Of a stretch of 64,000 bases of DNA, positions 40,414-48,946 are shown piece by piece. Numbering within the stretch: position 1 is the first letter of the stretch; every line of letters begins with the position of its first letter. Source of the stretch: Bradyrhizobium hereditatis (GTDB lineage: Bacteria > Pseudomonadota > Alphaproteobacteria > Rhizobiales > Xanthobacteraceae); contig NZ_JAGKJK010000009.1 in the NCBI RefSeq assembly GCF_020329435.1, forward strand, positions 1-64,000. The letters are read 5' to 3'. The translations under genes and the position numbers were made by a program. The notes under the pieces were generated by a model, which did not search any database, had not been told where the DNA came from, and saw only the letters and a list, made by a program, of their open reading frames with translations.

Positions 40414-41917
40414 ATGAATTGGAGCACGCCGATGACGACGCGGACAGCGCAGACCAAAGAGGTCATATCGTTCGGTCCTTTTAGCGTGGTCGCGAGCGAG
40501 AGACTGCTGACAAAGGATGGCGCGCCCGTTGAACTCAGCGGGCGGGCTTATGACCTCCTAGTGACACTGCTGTCGCGCCCTAACGAAGTCATCAGTAAGA
40601 GCGATCTGATGGCTGAGGTCTGGCCAGGCATCACGGTAGAAGAAGGCAGCCTGCGGTTTCACGTCGCGAGCATCCGCAAGGCACTCGGTGATGGAAGGGA
40701 CGGTGCCAGATACATTTCGACATCATCTGGGCGAGGCTACTGCTTCGTGGCTCCGGTCTCGCGATCGAGCAAACGAAGCCAGGCAGTTGCAGAGGTCGGC
40801 TTTCCGCACGCCAATCTGGCGAGCCGATTTATCCGGATGATCGGACGCGATAATGACGTTCTAAACATATCAGACCGGCTGAACGCAACGCGCTTTGTCA
40901 CCATCGTGGGCGCTGGTGGCGTGGGCAAGACGACGGTCGCGGTCGCGGTTGGGCATCAGCTGCTCGATGAATTCACGGGCGACGTGATCTTCGTCGATCT
41001 TGGCATGCTAAACGATCCCAAGCTCGTCGCCCCGGCCATAGCGTCGATGTTGAGCCTGTCCGTTCAATCCGAGGACGCAACGCCGAGCCTGCTCGCTTAC
41101 CTGCGGGACAAGCGACTTTTGCTGATTCTCGACACCTGCGAACATCTCATCGAGACGGTAGCGGAACTGGCGTCACTAATCTTCACAGCAGCGCCGCAAG
41201 TACACCTCCTCGCGACAATCCGAGAGGTTCTTCAGGTGAAGGATGAACATGTCTACCGATTGGACTCTCTTGCCTGTCCACCGGAGGATCAGGGGCTTAC
41301 GGCCGCTGCACTTCTTACATTTCCTGCGACCCGATTGTTCGTAGAGCAGGCCGTGGCGAGCGGCGCGCACCCGGATTTTAGCGACGCGGAAGCGACTATT
41401 GTGGTGGGCATCTGCCGGAAACTCGACGGGATGGCGCTGGCGATCGAGCTGGCAGCCAGGCACGTCGAATCCTATGGCCTGGCGCAGACTGCCGCCCTGC
41501 TCGACCTGCGCCCGCCGCTACTGTGGCCAGGCCGGCGCAGCGCAACGCCCCGCCAAAAGACGCTGCAGGCCACGCTGGATTGGAGCTACGCGTTGCTTTC
41601 CGAGTCGGAGCGCACGGTGCTACGTCGGCTCGCCGTACTCGTTGGACACTTTACGCTCGACGCCGCTCTCGCGGCTGCGACCAGCAGCCACGCTGGATGA
41701 ATCGGTAGTTCTTGGGGCAATCGACAGCCTGGTCGCCAAGTCGATGGTCGTGACCCGTCCGATCGGCACCATAATGCGCTATCGATTGCTCGACATAACG
41801 CGCTCCTACGCGCTCACGATCAGCGCTGACGAAGACGAACTGTCTGCCTGGCCGTTCGCCATGCGAACTGCTGCGGTCGATGCAAGAGTAAGGGCTGATC
41901 TCTGCGCCCCGGTGTGA
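40414..41917 (+). pseudogene. Winged-helix STAND-type regulator (third paralogue), frameshifted and truncated
   Basis: The first 428 residues (to the TGA at 41700) match the other two regulators. They include the winged helix VELSGRAYDLLVTLLSRPNE...RYISTSSGRGYCFVAPV, Walker A GAGGVGKTTVAVAV, Walker B LLLILDTCEHLIET and LQATLDWSYALLSESERTVL. Near 41685 the frame shifts; the next frame continues LDESVVLGAIDSLVAKSMVV and MRYRLLDITRSYALTIS, as in the paralogues. It stops at 41917 after a drifted end. The whole TPR half (~450 residues) is missing. A truncated wHTH-ATPase could still be made and bind DNA, so dominant effects are conceivable. An automatic caller would give a CDS at 40414-41700. Confidence 0.8.
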
Positions 41918-42008
41918 CTTCAACTCCGCCGATGAGTGCAGGTTGGGCTACATTGCTTCAATCGATCAGACGTCGCCGGCGCTAGCAGCTTGTTGGCGCA
42001 GGATCCGA

Positions 42009-42164
42009 CTAGTCAGAGACCACGCGTGGGATCATCCATGTTGAAATCGTCTGCCAGGCGCCATCACGTGGATGCCGTTGATAGACGATGAAGTCGGCAT
42101 CGTCGCCGTGCACGAGTTCATAAGGCGGTACCTGTTTGAATCTTCGGCGTGTTTCGTCACTCAA
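42009..42164 (-). CDS. Possible small protein (TTG start), 51 aa
   Basis: The minus-strand frame reads LSDETRRRFKQVPPYELVHG, DDADFIVYQRHPRDGAWQTI and STWMIPRVVSD, protein-like in composition. AAGGAG lies only 2 bp before the TTG and 6 bp before an out-of-frame GTG, which weakens the call. No family is recognised. It is too short for standard callers. Confidence 0.3.
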   Translation of the reverse strand: MSDETRRRFKQVPPYELVHGDDADFIVYQRHPRDGAWQTISTWMIPRVVSD

Positions 42165-42279
42165 ATCTCCTTAGTGGAAACTGATCCGTTTTTGAACTAA
42201 TCGCGACGCTCCGCCTACAGCGATGTGCATCAGACTATCACTTTACCGAGCTGCGAACTGGCGTAACGCGGCTACTTGC

Positions 42280-42309
42280 TCGCAAAGTCTAACAACGCAT
42301 AACGAGCCG
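42280..42309 (+). promoter_or_regulatory. Site F: tandem 10-bp operator array upstream of the small Cys protein
   Basis: The units TCGCAAAGTC (degenerate), TAACAACGCA and TAACGAGCCG abut exactly. The last two differ from site C by one base each. It ends 73 bp before the ATG at 42383. Confidence 0.78.
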
Positions 42310-42382
42310 ATGCCTCGGCTTTGGTGCAGGGTGCGGTTGCTGAGACTTTTTGTGACTTGCATGAGAACAGCGGAGGACAGCG

Positions 42383-42604
42383 ATGAAATTCGTATTGGTG
42401 AATGATAGGGCGGCTCGGGCATCGACATGTGCGACTTGCTCCGCATCGATCGGCTTCGGTTATCTGCGCGAAGTGTTTTCTAAACAGTTCTACTGCGATC
42501 ACGACTGTTATCTCGCGAAGAAGGCCAAGTCCGTACCGATCGCATCCCGCGCAGGCGCTGGCATCGACGGTTTGCCGAATGGTGACGCCAGCGTCTGGGC
42601 ATAA
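42383..42604 (+). CDS. Small four-cysteine protein, putative zinc-binding, regulon member
   Basis: GGAGG lies 6 bp before the ATG. The 73-residue product starts MKFVLVNDRAARASTCATCS and continues ASIGFGYLREVFSKQFYCDH and DCYLAKKAKS. The spacing C-x2-C ... YC-x3-C suggests a zinc ribbon. The C-terminus (GAGIDGLPNGDASVWA) is flexible. No family name comes to mind. Its promoter carries site F, so it is predicted to be co-induced with the hydrolases, RND pump and P460. It could be a stress chaperone, zinc or thiol sensor; nothing in the sequence decides. Confidence 0.65.
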   Translation: MKFVLVNDRAARASTCATCSASIGFGYLREVFSKQFYCDHDCYLAKKAKSVPIASRAGAGIDGLPNGDASVWA

Positions 42605-42637
42605 TGAGAATACTCGCCACGAAGGCCCGTCTGCTAT

Positions 42638-42820
42638 TTGCGTGATAGCGAGAAGCGAATCAACGCATTCACGGAGAGGAACTACGATGACGAACTTGAT
42701 GCTTATTGCGGCCATCACACGTTTGTTGATCGCGAACGCAAGGATCGCGTGGGGCAGGCAGCCGTGCCTGTTAGCAGGGGCGATCAAAAGATGCCGCTTC
42801 GCGTGCGTCACGATCGGTGA
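42638..42820 (+). CDS. Possible small protein (TTG start), 60 aa
   Basis: The frame reads RDSEKRINAFTERNYDDELD, AYCGHHTFVDRERKDRVGQA and AVPVSRGDQKMPLRVRHDR, with protein-like charge patterning. The Shine-Dalgarno-like GGAGAGG at 42673-42679 lies inside it and serves instead an overlapping frame starting at 42687. One of these two frames may be real or both may be remnants. It follows the Cys protein by 33 bp. Confidence 0.25.
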   Translation: MRDSEKRINAFTERNYDDELDAYCGHHTFVDRERKDRVGQAAVPVSRGDQKMPLRVRHDR

Positions 42821-43005
42821 CGCCGATCGCACGCTTTGTTAGACCGACATCGTCCGCCAGCAACGTAACTGACTTGCATGTGCGGTGCATCAGATCATTG
42901 GGTAGAATGCGGACCCTGGCAACGGCAGCCCGCCCCGACTCCAACAGCCTCCACCGATCTCAAGTGCGCGTTTGGCGCTTGCAGCAGGATGAAGAGGAGA
43001 ATGTC

Positions 43006-44001
43006 ATGAAGGTCGCTATCAACGGCTTCGGCCGTATCGGAAGGACGCTGTTCAAGCAGCTCCTCGAGGCCAGAGGCTTTGATGTCGTCGCTGTCAACGA
43101 CATCGCATCCGCTGACGATCTCGCGTACTCGCTCAAATTCGACACGGTCCGTGGCCGTTACAGCCGAGACGTGGAGGTCGCGGGTGACCGCTTGGTGGTC
43201 GACGGCCGCACGTCGCGGATATTTGGAAAGCGGGATCCCCAGCAGCTGCCGTGGGGCGAGCTCGGTGTCGAGTTGGTTTTCGAGTGCACCGGCCGGTTCA
43301 CGGATGCTGCTGATCTTGAGCGGCACCTCGCGGCGGGGGCAGGCTTCGTCATCCTCTCGGCTCCAGTGCGCGACGGCGACGTGCCGACGCTCGCGCACGG
43401 CGTCAACACCGCCGCCGGCAAACAGATCGTCAGCTGCGCGAGCTGCACGACGAACGCGATCACGCCAGTGATGGAAATCCTGAACCGGCGCGTTGGGGTG
43501 CGCAAGGCTACGATGACGACGGTTCACGCCTACACCGCCGGCCAGGCGCTCGTCGACGGTCCGCTCGCCGACCGCCGCCGCGGACGTGCGGCAGCCGCTA
43601 ACCTCGTGCCTTCGACCACGGGCGCAGCGCGCGCAACAACGAAGGCGCTGCCGGAGCTTGCGGGTCGGTTCGATGGCGTCGCCATCCGCGCTCCGGTGCC
43701 CGTCGGTTCGATCGCGGACATCACTTGTCTCGTGGCGGCACCCACGACAGTCGACGCGATCAACGCCGTTTTCCGCGAAGAAGCGGTGAGTGAACGCTAC
43801 CACGGCGTGGTCGGCGTCTCGGATGACGAGTTGGTATCGAGCGACGTGATTGGCGATCCTCGGGCAGCGATCGTCGACTTGACGCTCACCCAGGTCGTCG
43901 ACGGTGATCTTGTCAAGCTCTTTAGTTGGTACGACAACGAGTGGGGCTACTCGGCCCAGCTCGTTCGTGTGGCCCAGGACCTTGCCGCTTCTCGCGTGTG
44001 A
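43006..44001 (+). CDS. gap: Glyceraldehyde-3-phosphate dehydrogenase (type I)
   Basis: I start at 43006 (AAGAGGAGAA upstream; MKVAINGFGRIGRTLFKQLL). The 331-residue enzyme has the NAD-binding INGFGRIGR and VNDIASADDLAYSLKFDTVR. The catalytic Cys lies in SCASCTTNAITPVMEILNRR. The catalytic His-region TTVHAYTAGQALVDGP, NLVPSTTGAARATTKALPEL and the C-terminal WYDNEWGYSAQLVRVAQDL follow. It catalyses NAD(P)-dependent oxidative phosphorylation of glyceraldehyde-3-phosphate. It stands outside any central-carbon operon and is probably an additional isozyme. Association with the stress-gene island suggests an oxidant-related backup, an inference. Confidence 0.95.
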   Translation: MKVAINGFGRIGRTLFKQLLEARGFDVVAVNDIASADDLAYSLKFDTVRGRYSRDVEVAGDRLVVDGRTSRIFGKRDPQQLPWGELGVELVFECTGRFTDAADLERHLAAGAGFVILSAPVRDGDVPTLAHGVNTAAGKQIVSCASCTTNAITPVMEILNRRVGVRKATMTTVHAYTAGQALVDGPLADRRRGRAAAANLVPSTTGAARATTKALPELAGRFDGVAIRAPVPVGSIADITCLVAAPTTVDAINAVFREEAVSERYHGVVGVSDDELVSSDVIGDPRAAIVDLTLTQVVDGDLVKLFSWYDNEWGYSAQLVRVAQDLAASRV

Positions 44002-44387
44002 CCGGCGTAGTCAGCCTTCGACTAGCGACCAGAGGGGGCGGGCTAGGCACAACGTGACGCTTCCGGTCGCCTAGGAGGCGCTGGCGGCATTCGACGAGGC
44101 ACCGCGCCGGGTGGGGCAATTGGGACTGCTCGTACGTGCCGGCCTGCTGGGTTTCCGACATGGCCGCGCGCTTCCGCTCCCATCCGCACGGCGCTCCTGC
44201 CAGAGTTCGGCAGCATGGGTATAGGCAAGGTTCGTCAGGCTCATAACCTGAAGCTTGTAGTTCAAATCCACCTCCAGCAACCAATTAACTCAGCGACTTA
44301 GACAATATGGACGTGGGGCCATCAGGCAAAAAACCTGAGGCTTTCGTTTCCATAACAAGAATAGCTACTTGCGGTGCCACCGGGACC
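44002..44387. other. Intergenic region, possible small minus-strand frame
   Basis: On the minus strand near 44160-44270 the frame NYKLQVMSLTNLAYTHAAEL followed by WQERRADGSGSA looks protein-like, after CTGGAGG. It then drifts into low-quality sequence, and the adjoining frame (MSETQQAGTYEQSQL) could be its continuation after a shift. I treat it as a probable small-gene remnant rather than a call. Confidence 0.3.
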
Positions 44388-44690
44388 GGCGATGCCGCTT
44401 ATTTTCTCTTCATCATCGACATTTTTATTGAGCATCTGCCTGCGATATTCATCCTCATCGCGGTGCTGGTACCGGTGGTGCAGGCAGTCGGCATCGACCT
44501 CGTCCACTCCGGTCTGTTGATGGTTTTCAACCTGCCTGGGCCTTATCACGCCTCCAGTCGGAATTCTGCTCGGCATCTGCGCCAACTTCGCCTGCTTGAA
44601 AGGAGGAGGAGAGCCGTGAGCTCGGTCCTTCTTTTTGTCGCCGGCCTCGTCGTCCTGGCAGCCATCTCCATCTTCCGAGATCGCGCTAGG
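44388..44690 (+). pseudogene. TRAP transporter large permease (DctM) C-terminal remnant
   Basis: The frame IDIFIEHLPAIFILIAVLVP and VVQAVGIDLVHSGLLMVFNL is the DctM transmembrane end. It then shifts to LGLITPPVGILLGICANFA and shifts again to VLLFVAGLVVLAAISIF. All are consecutive DctM segments. The N-terminal ~300 residues and the partner DctP and DctQ genes are absent. Confidence 0.75.
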
Positions 44691-44697
44691 TGGCAGC

Positions 44698-44880
44698 AAG
44701 CGAAATTCCCTGATCTACGCTGCCTATACCCTGTGAGCGCGCGAAATTTCCCTGTAAACTAGAGTAGGGAATTGACCCAGAAAGCGCTGTACTGCAGCGT
44801 GTTTTGTCTCTGGGGCGTTGCTTCGAGCCAGCAACATCGCCAGTTTCCCTGAAAAATTCCCTGTTTACGGGGAATTTGGC
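44698..44880. repeat. Cluster of attccctg inverted repeats
   Basis: Motifs gaaattccctg, gaaatttccctg, agtagggaatt, agtttccctg, aaaattccctg and ggggaattt occur within 180 bp. AAATTCCC-tgtttacg-GGGAATTT (44855-44878) is a perfect 8-bp stem, and aatttccct...agggaatt forms a second. A related pair appears at 35.56 kb. This looks like a dispersed structured repeat or a decayed mobile-element end; function unknown. Confidence 0.45.
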
Positions 44881-45555
44881 CAGAGACCGGTGCGATCGGC
44901 ACTGCGTCGCCAGCCAATTGATATTATTCAACTAAACCGGTTCTTTGTTGCTTCATTTGGAAATGGCGGATTCCGCTGCCCGTCGAGAAAGTACAGCTCA
45001 ACGACCGATGCGAGCAGTCCTTCAGAAATGGGATGAGGCCGCTAAGGTCGAGTGGGCTGCACGCCCAAATGGCCGAAAGCAGGAGGGAGAGTGCCCCCGA
45101 AGGGCAGACCTCGATAACCTGAGGTGACAGATCCGGGACCTTAGTTGCGCTTAGGCGTGCGCCGCCGGTTGGCTCTGCTAAGGCGGGCATCGAGCCGGAC
45201 TGGATCGTCCGCACGTCAATTGGAGCCACCTACGCCAGTCTGATTGCTGGAAACACGCCTGAGGAACGTCTGTCTCGACTTCGAATTCTGGAGCAGGGTG
45301 CAGCGCGGCCTTCAGTTGGGCTTTCGCGGCATGCTGCCGGCATTTCGTGACGAATGGTCGTACTGGACGACCTGACCGCTGGTGACTCCGTCGATCTCGC
45401 GGATGGTCTTCCTCTCGCCAAGCTTGCTCGATTGAGCTTCCTCCGTGTCTGACCCTGAACGGACGTGGCTGATGTAAAAAACTGGACGCGGTGCGTCTCA
45501 TGTCCTGAGCGTTGGTCTGCTCGGACGACCATATTACAAACGGACGCGGTCGCCC
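44881..45555. other. Non-coding / decayed stretch
   Basis: Only short overlapping frames without ribosome sites are visible. The composition is mixed and no domain signature could be read in six frames. It probably consists of gene debris in the zone between the TRAP remnant and the VOC gene. Confidence 0.35.
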
Positions 45556-45717
45556 CTAACTCCTGCCGTACTGGTCTTGATCGTAGGCCTGCAGGATGCG
45601 GACAAAATCGGCCATGCTGGATCGATCTCGGTTTTCGGTCATAGCCGCAACCGGAGTATTGGACGCGGGCTGGCTCCCTTGCCAAAACCAGATTACGAGA
45701 TCGGCTATGTTTTTCAT
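45556..45717 (-). CDS. Small hypothetical protein, 53 aa
   Basis: The frame from the ATG at 45717 reads MKNIADLVIWFWQGSQPASN, TPVAAMTENRDRSSMADFVR and ILQAYDQDQYGRS. It has an amphipathic N-terminus and a helix-like C-terminus. An AGAGAG element lies upstream. It resembles small orphan proteins common in Bradyrhizobium genomes, recalled rather than searched. The longer start at 45756 adds no protein-like sequence. Confidence 0.4.
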   Translation of the reverse strand: MKNIADLVIWFWQGSQPASNTPVAAMTENRDRSSMADFVRILQAYDQDQYGRS

Positions 45718-46137
45718 GGCGTACTCTCTGCAGCCAACTGTGGCAGTAAATACCAATTACTGGAGCGGCAACGCGCCGCTCGACCAGGACAGAGGCCGGT
45801 GGGCGCTACGCCGCCGAGCTTGTCCTGCAACTGCCGGCTCGCGGAGCCGGTTCCGTTGCTTTTCGCTTTGCATTCATAGGTAGCGCCGGGCACTTGGTAG
45901 CGCCATTGCGCGCGGGTATGAAGTGATCATGCTTAGGTAGGCTCGGACCAGCAATCGGGATAAGTTGACCGAGTGTCGATGTAATCAAAGGTTCAGCTGG
46001 CATCGATACCCCGCTATGTGCGGACGAGGTGATCGAATGAGGTTTGGCTTCAGTCTGCTATCAAAGTTGAATGCGTTTGCGCGTTTGAGGGCTGAAACCG
46101 GAAACAACTGAGCTGAAGACCACGAAGAAGAGAGGGC
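45718..46137. other. Intergenic region, nothing recognised
   Basis: Frames here are short, overlapping and lack start signals. The segment should contain the promoter for the VOC gene at 46138. No repeat or hairpin stands out. Confidence 0.35.
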
Positions 46138-46542
46138 ATGCTAAAGAATGCGAAGGTGGCAACCCGACTTCCAGCCAAAGACCTAAATCGCGCGAGGGCG
46201 TTCTACTCGGAGAAACTCGGGCTCGAGCCGGTCGAACAGCGCGAGGGCGGGCTCCGCTACGTCTGCGCGGCCGGCGAGTTTGCGATCTTCGTCTCGGCCG
46301 GAGAGCAATCCGGCACGCACACACAAATGGGCTGGGAAGTCGAGGATATCAACGCGACCGTACGCGAGCTTCGCATGCTGGGTGTCGAATTTGAGGAGTA
46401 TGACCTGCCCGGCTTAAAGACGGTCAATGGAATTGCGGAGATTAAGGGGAATTACCCCAGCAAGGGTACCGGTGAGCGGGGCGCGTGGTTCCGCGACAGC
46501 GAAGGAAACCTGCTGGGAATCGGGCAGCCGGTTCGGTCTTGA
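46138..46542 (+). CDS. VOC family protein (glyoxalase/bleomycin-resistance fold)
   Basis: The 134-residue single-module VOC protein begins MLKNAKVATRLPAKDLNRAR and AFYSEKLGLEPVEQREGGLR, the classic VOC first strand-helix. It ends with GTGERGAWFRDSEGNLLGIG. Possible metal ligands are H in THTQMGWEVEDI and E in the FRDSEGN motif. AGAGAGGGC precedes the ATG. The protein is complete for a domain dimer. It is intact amid pseudogenes, so it may be under selection. The substrate is unknown. Confidence 0.85.
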   Translation: MLKNAKVATRLPAKDLNRARAFYSEKLGLEPVEQREGGLRYVCAAGEFAIFVSAGEQSGTHTQMGWEVEDINATVRELRMLGVEFEEYDLPGLKTVNGIAEIKGNYPSKGTGERGAWFRDSEGNLLGIGQPVRS

Positions 46543-46644
46543 CGGTTCGGCTCGGCCGCTCGTGGCGTCGCATGAGCGCGGCCGCGAACCAATAGTGCTC
46601 ATCTCATCGACCGCGCGGCGCTCCACCAGGACCAACAACAACCG

Positions 46645-47102
46645 ATGGCGACCGCGCGTAAGGTGTCGTTCGACACCACGCGCAACAGCCTGCTTTTTTC
46701 ACGCGATGACATGCGGGCGGCGTTGCTCACCTTCAATCCGCAGCTCGCCGAAATGCATGAGCGTTTCGCCGGCGAATATCTGCGGCATTTCGATCAGAAA
46801 CAGGTCAGCTACGGCGTGCGGGAAGCTATCATCAAGAGACTTCCCGATGGCGAACCGAAGCGCGACGAGGTCGCGGGTGAACTCTGCATGAGCGAGCGCA
46901 CGCTGCAGCGGAGGCTGGAGGAGGAGACATCATTCCTGCAGCTGCTCGACGATACGCGCCGGGAGCTTGCGGATCAGTATCTCGGCCGGCTGCATTTGTC
47001 GCTTGGGCAAGCCGCCTATCTGCTCGGCTTCTCCGACCAGAGCAGATTTTCCGGGCCTGCCGCCGCTGGTTCAACCTTTCACCGGGGCAATGCCATGCTT
47101 GA
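46645..47102 (+). pseudogene. AraC-family regulator remnant (C-terminal half, frameshifted)
   Basis: It reads TFNPQLAEMHERFAGEYLRH, VREAIIKRLPDGEPKRDEVA and GELCMSERTLQRRLEEETSF. Then comes ADQYLGRLHLSLGQAAYLLG, the AraC helix-turn-helix region of the arabinose-binding-domain subgroup. A shift after GFSDQSR leads to FRACRRWFNLSPGQCHA in another frame, ending with TGA at 47102. The N-terminal ligand domain is missing. An automatic caller would read 46645-47352 as one ORF. Confidence 0.75.
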
Positions 47103-47352
47103 CAGGGACGAGGGGAAGTCCGGCGCCGACCGGCCTGGGCTGAATGCCGTGCAGCAGAGAAAATTGAGCCGGCGCGCGGTGTTGAAGGGGGTAGCCACAG
47201 TTGCGGGTGCGGCTGCCGGATCGGGTGCGATCCGCGGCTTCCCGACCATCTGGACCCAGGAAACCAGTAGGAGAGTGCCGAAAGCGATCAGACAGGGTGG
47301 TGCCGAGGCCGTGAGGAGATCGCACAACCGACCCATGAAGTTAGGCAAGTAA
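47095..47352 (+). pseudogene. N-terminal remnant of an ABC-transporter substrate-binding protein (Tat signal)
   Basis: From the ATG at 47095 the frame reads MLDRDEGKSGADRPGLNAVQ, QRKLSRRAVLKGVATVAGAA and AGSGAIRGFPTIWTQ. This is the twin-arginine signal of a polyamine-type periplasmic binding protein (SRRAVLKG...IRGFPTIWAQ). After that the sequence no longer matches and stops at 47352. The ATG overlaps the AraC remnant's stop, suggesting the two were once consecutive genes. Confidence 0.6.
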
Positions 47353-47408
47353 TTCAGCGTACGTCAGATACTGGAGCCTTCTGAGTTGTCGAGGCCCCCG
47401 CAACGCTT

Positions 47409-47879
47409 CTATTTGGCTAAGGACAAGCTAATCCGCGTGACAATACCATCCCATTGGCGTTCCTCCACCGCTGGATAATTCATCAAGATGCAATTCATGA
47501 AGGCGTTCACGCGGTTGCAACGATTGTACCAGGTATAGCCGTCTCGAACCCCGGAAACGGCGAAAAACTTAGGAGTCACTCTTTTGTATTGTATATCAGC
47601 TGGCGGCCGCATCTTTTCCAGAAAAACGGCAGGGGAATCGTTATCGGGATTAGGAAACGACTTGATCGTGAGGTTGGCCCGATAATCCTTCGTGAAAAGA
47701 TGGCGGCCAAGTGTCCCTTCTGTTGCGCCCGCGTCCTCCTCGAAAATCGATACTGGAACATCTACGCTCAATCCGGTGACGGGAATTGCGTACCTTCGCC
47801 ATTCCAGGCTGGCCGCAGTAGCCTCCGCTAAGGGCATAATGCTGAGAAGAACAGCAGCGAGCGGCCGACGCGAGCACAT
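47409..47879 (-). CDS. Exported hypothetical protein
   Basis: The start is 47879 (MCSRRPLAAVLLSIMPLAEA followed by TAASLEW), giving a signal peptide. The mature ~135 residues are mixed alpha/beta: WRRYAIPVTGLSVDVPVSIF, EGTLGRHLFTKDYRANLTIK, VFLEKMRPPADIQYKRVTPK, FFAVSGVRDGYTWYNRCNRV and MNCILMNYPAVEERQWDGIV. Two cysteines near the end (YNRCNR, MNCIL) could pair. The pattern of a serum-opacity-like or PsbP-like fold comes to mind, but I cannot assign it. No operon partner is seen. Confidence 0.65.
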   Translation of the reverse strand: MCSRRPLAAVLLSIMPLAEATAASLEWRRYAIPVTGLSVDVPVSIFEEDAGATEGTLGRHLFTKDYRANLTIKSFPNPDNDSPAVFLEKMRPPADIQYKRVTPKFFAVSGVRDGYTWYNRCNRVNAFMNCILMNYPAVEERQWDGIVTRISLSLAK

Positions 47880-47935
47880 GTCGAGGTCTCTTACATCCCT
47901 TAACTCACGCACGGTTGCCCCGCGTTGCCGCCGTT

Positions 47936-48082
47936 TTAACGACGGGCAAAACGTTCAACGATCTGATCGCGTTCACGTTCCTCGATCTTGCTTACCAACG
48001 GCGTCGAAACGGCGAGCGGGGGCGCATCTGCGGCAAACAGAAACTGCTGGTCGTCAAGATGCAGAAGAATCCGACAGAGCAT
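47936..48082 (-). CDS. Small hypothetical protein, 48 aa
   Basis: The frame MLCRILLHLDDQQFLFAADA, PPLAVSTPLVSKIEERERDQ and IVERFARR follows an AAGAGG 5 bp upstream of the ATG at 48082. It is compact and protein-like with a basic end. No family is known to me. The longer frame to 48154 has no ribosome site. Confidence 0.4.
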   Translation of the reverse strand: MLCRILLHLDDQQFLFAADAPPLAVSTPLVSKIEERERDQIVERFARR

Positions 48083-48169
48083 TGAGCCTCTTCTGACCCT
48101 GCACGCACGATCCAGGAACGCGAGGCCCGCCAAGCCGTTAACCGCTAATACCAAACCAGAGGCTTCATC

Positions 48170-48292
48170 ATGGACTGGAACCGCGTCGAAGGTAACTGGG
48201 CCTCTCGAAGTCCCGGGGGTCGTGATTGTGCGAGGAGATCTTGGAAAGACAGTTTTTGCGGTCGCCGGCGCTCCTGCGCGATCTCACCTTGA
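48170..48292 (+). pseudogene. CsbD-like gene remnant
   Basis: The first ten residues MDWNRVEGNW are the exact kind of start seen in CsbD-family stress proteins. The rest (ASRSPGGRDCARRSWKDSF) does not match and terminates after 40 codons. The gene seems to have been cut by a deletion or insertion right after codon 10. Confidence 0.5.
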
Positions 48293-48677
48293 GCAGTAGG
48301 GTAGACGGCAGGGACAGCTGCCCCGCGAATGGAGAAGGCCCCGGGCGGGTGGAGCCGTCTCCCGCTCTCCGCGGATAGGCCGTCAGTGAGCGCTCCGCCG
48401 CTAACCGGGAGATCTCCGACGCCACGAATGCGGCATCACGCGGCGGACAATGACTCTGAAGCCGGCTCCGTAAAAGTGAGTCGCTCTGACCTGGGGCGAA
48501 ACTTTTCTCATGTGATGATCGATAGCGGGCTGGTGCGCCAATCGCGCAGCCGCGTCAGCGATCTCGGCCGGAAGCCCCTTCTCGCGTGAGCGGCAGCTCG
48601 CTCGTAGTTGAGTAGTCTACCGGTCCATCACAACGGTACGTCCGCGATCTTCGCGATTTTTTTCGATAATCGCATCA

Positions 48678-48791
48678 TTAGTAGTTGGTCCGGTCGTACA
48701 AGCGCAGACAAACCGAATTGGCCGGATCGTACGTCTGGGAGGCCGCCGGCCCTATTGAGACCATCCCGATCGCCAAAACCAGAATGCGCAT
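48678..48791 (-). pseudogene. DUF3551-like exported protein, truncated
   Basis: GGAGG precedes the ATG at 48791. The product MRILVLAIGMVSIGPAASQT followed by YDPANSVCLRLYDRTNY is a signal peptide plus the QTYDP-x-VCL-Y opening of the DUF3551 family common in Bradyrhizobium. It stops after 37 residues. The Cys-rich middle (ECxYTxxxQC) is absent. Confidence 0.55.
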
Positions 48792-48946
48792 CAGAGCCTC
48801 CTTCGACATTTACTTCCATCGTACTCCCCAACATCTCGATCCGTAGAACTACCGGCAGGCGTTTGTGGTATTAACGCTTTCTTAATTATTTGGGTCGATG
48901 AAGCTCTTTTAAAGAAAATTCGAGTCACCGAGTGGGAGACGGTCTC

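Larger units (their letters stand above)
41918..42382. other. Intergenic region with site F and a possible small minus-strand gene
   Basis: The region separates the truncated third regulator from the small Cys protein gene. It contains a 51-codon minus-strand frame at 42009-42164 and the tandem operator at 42280-42309. I see no other coding signal. The missing 3' half of the regulator is not found here. Confidence 0.4.
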
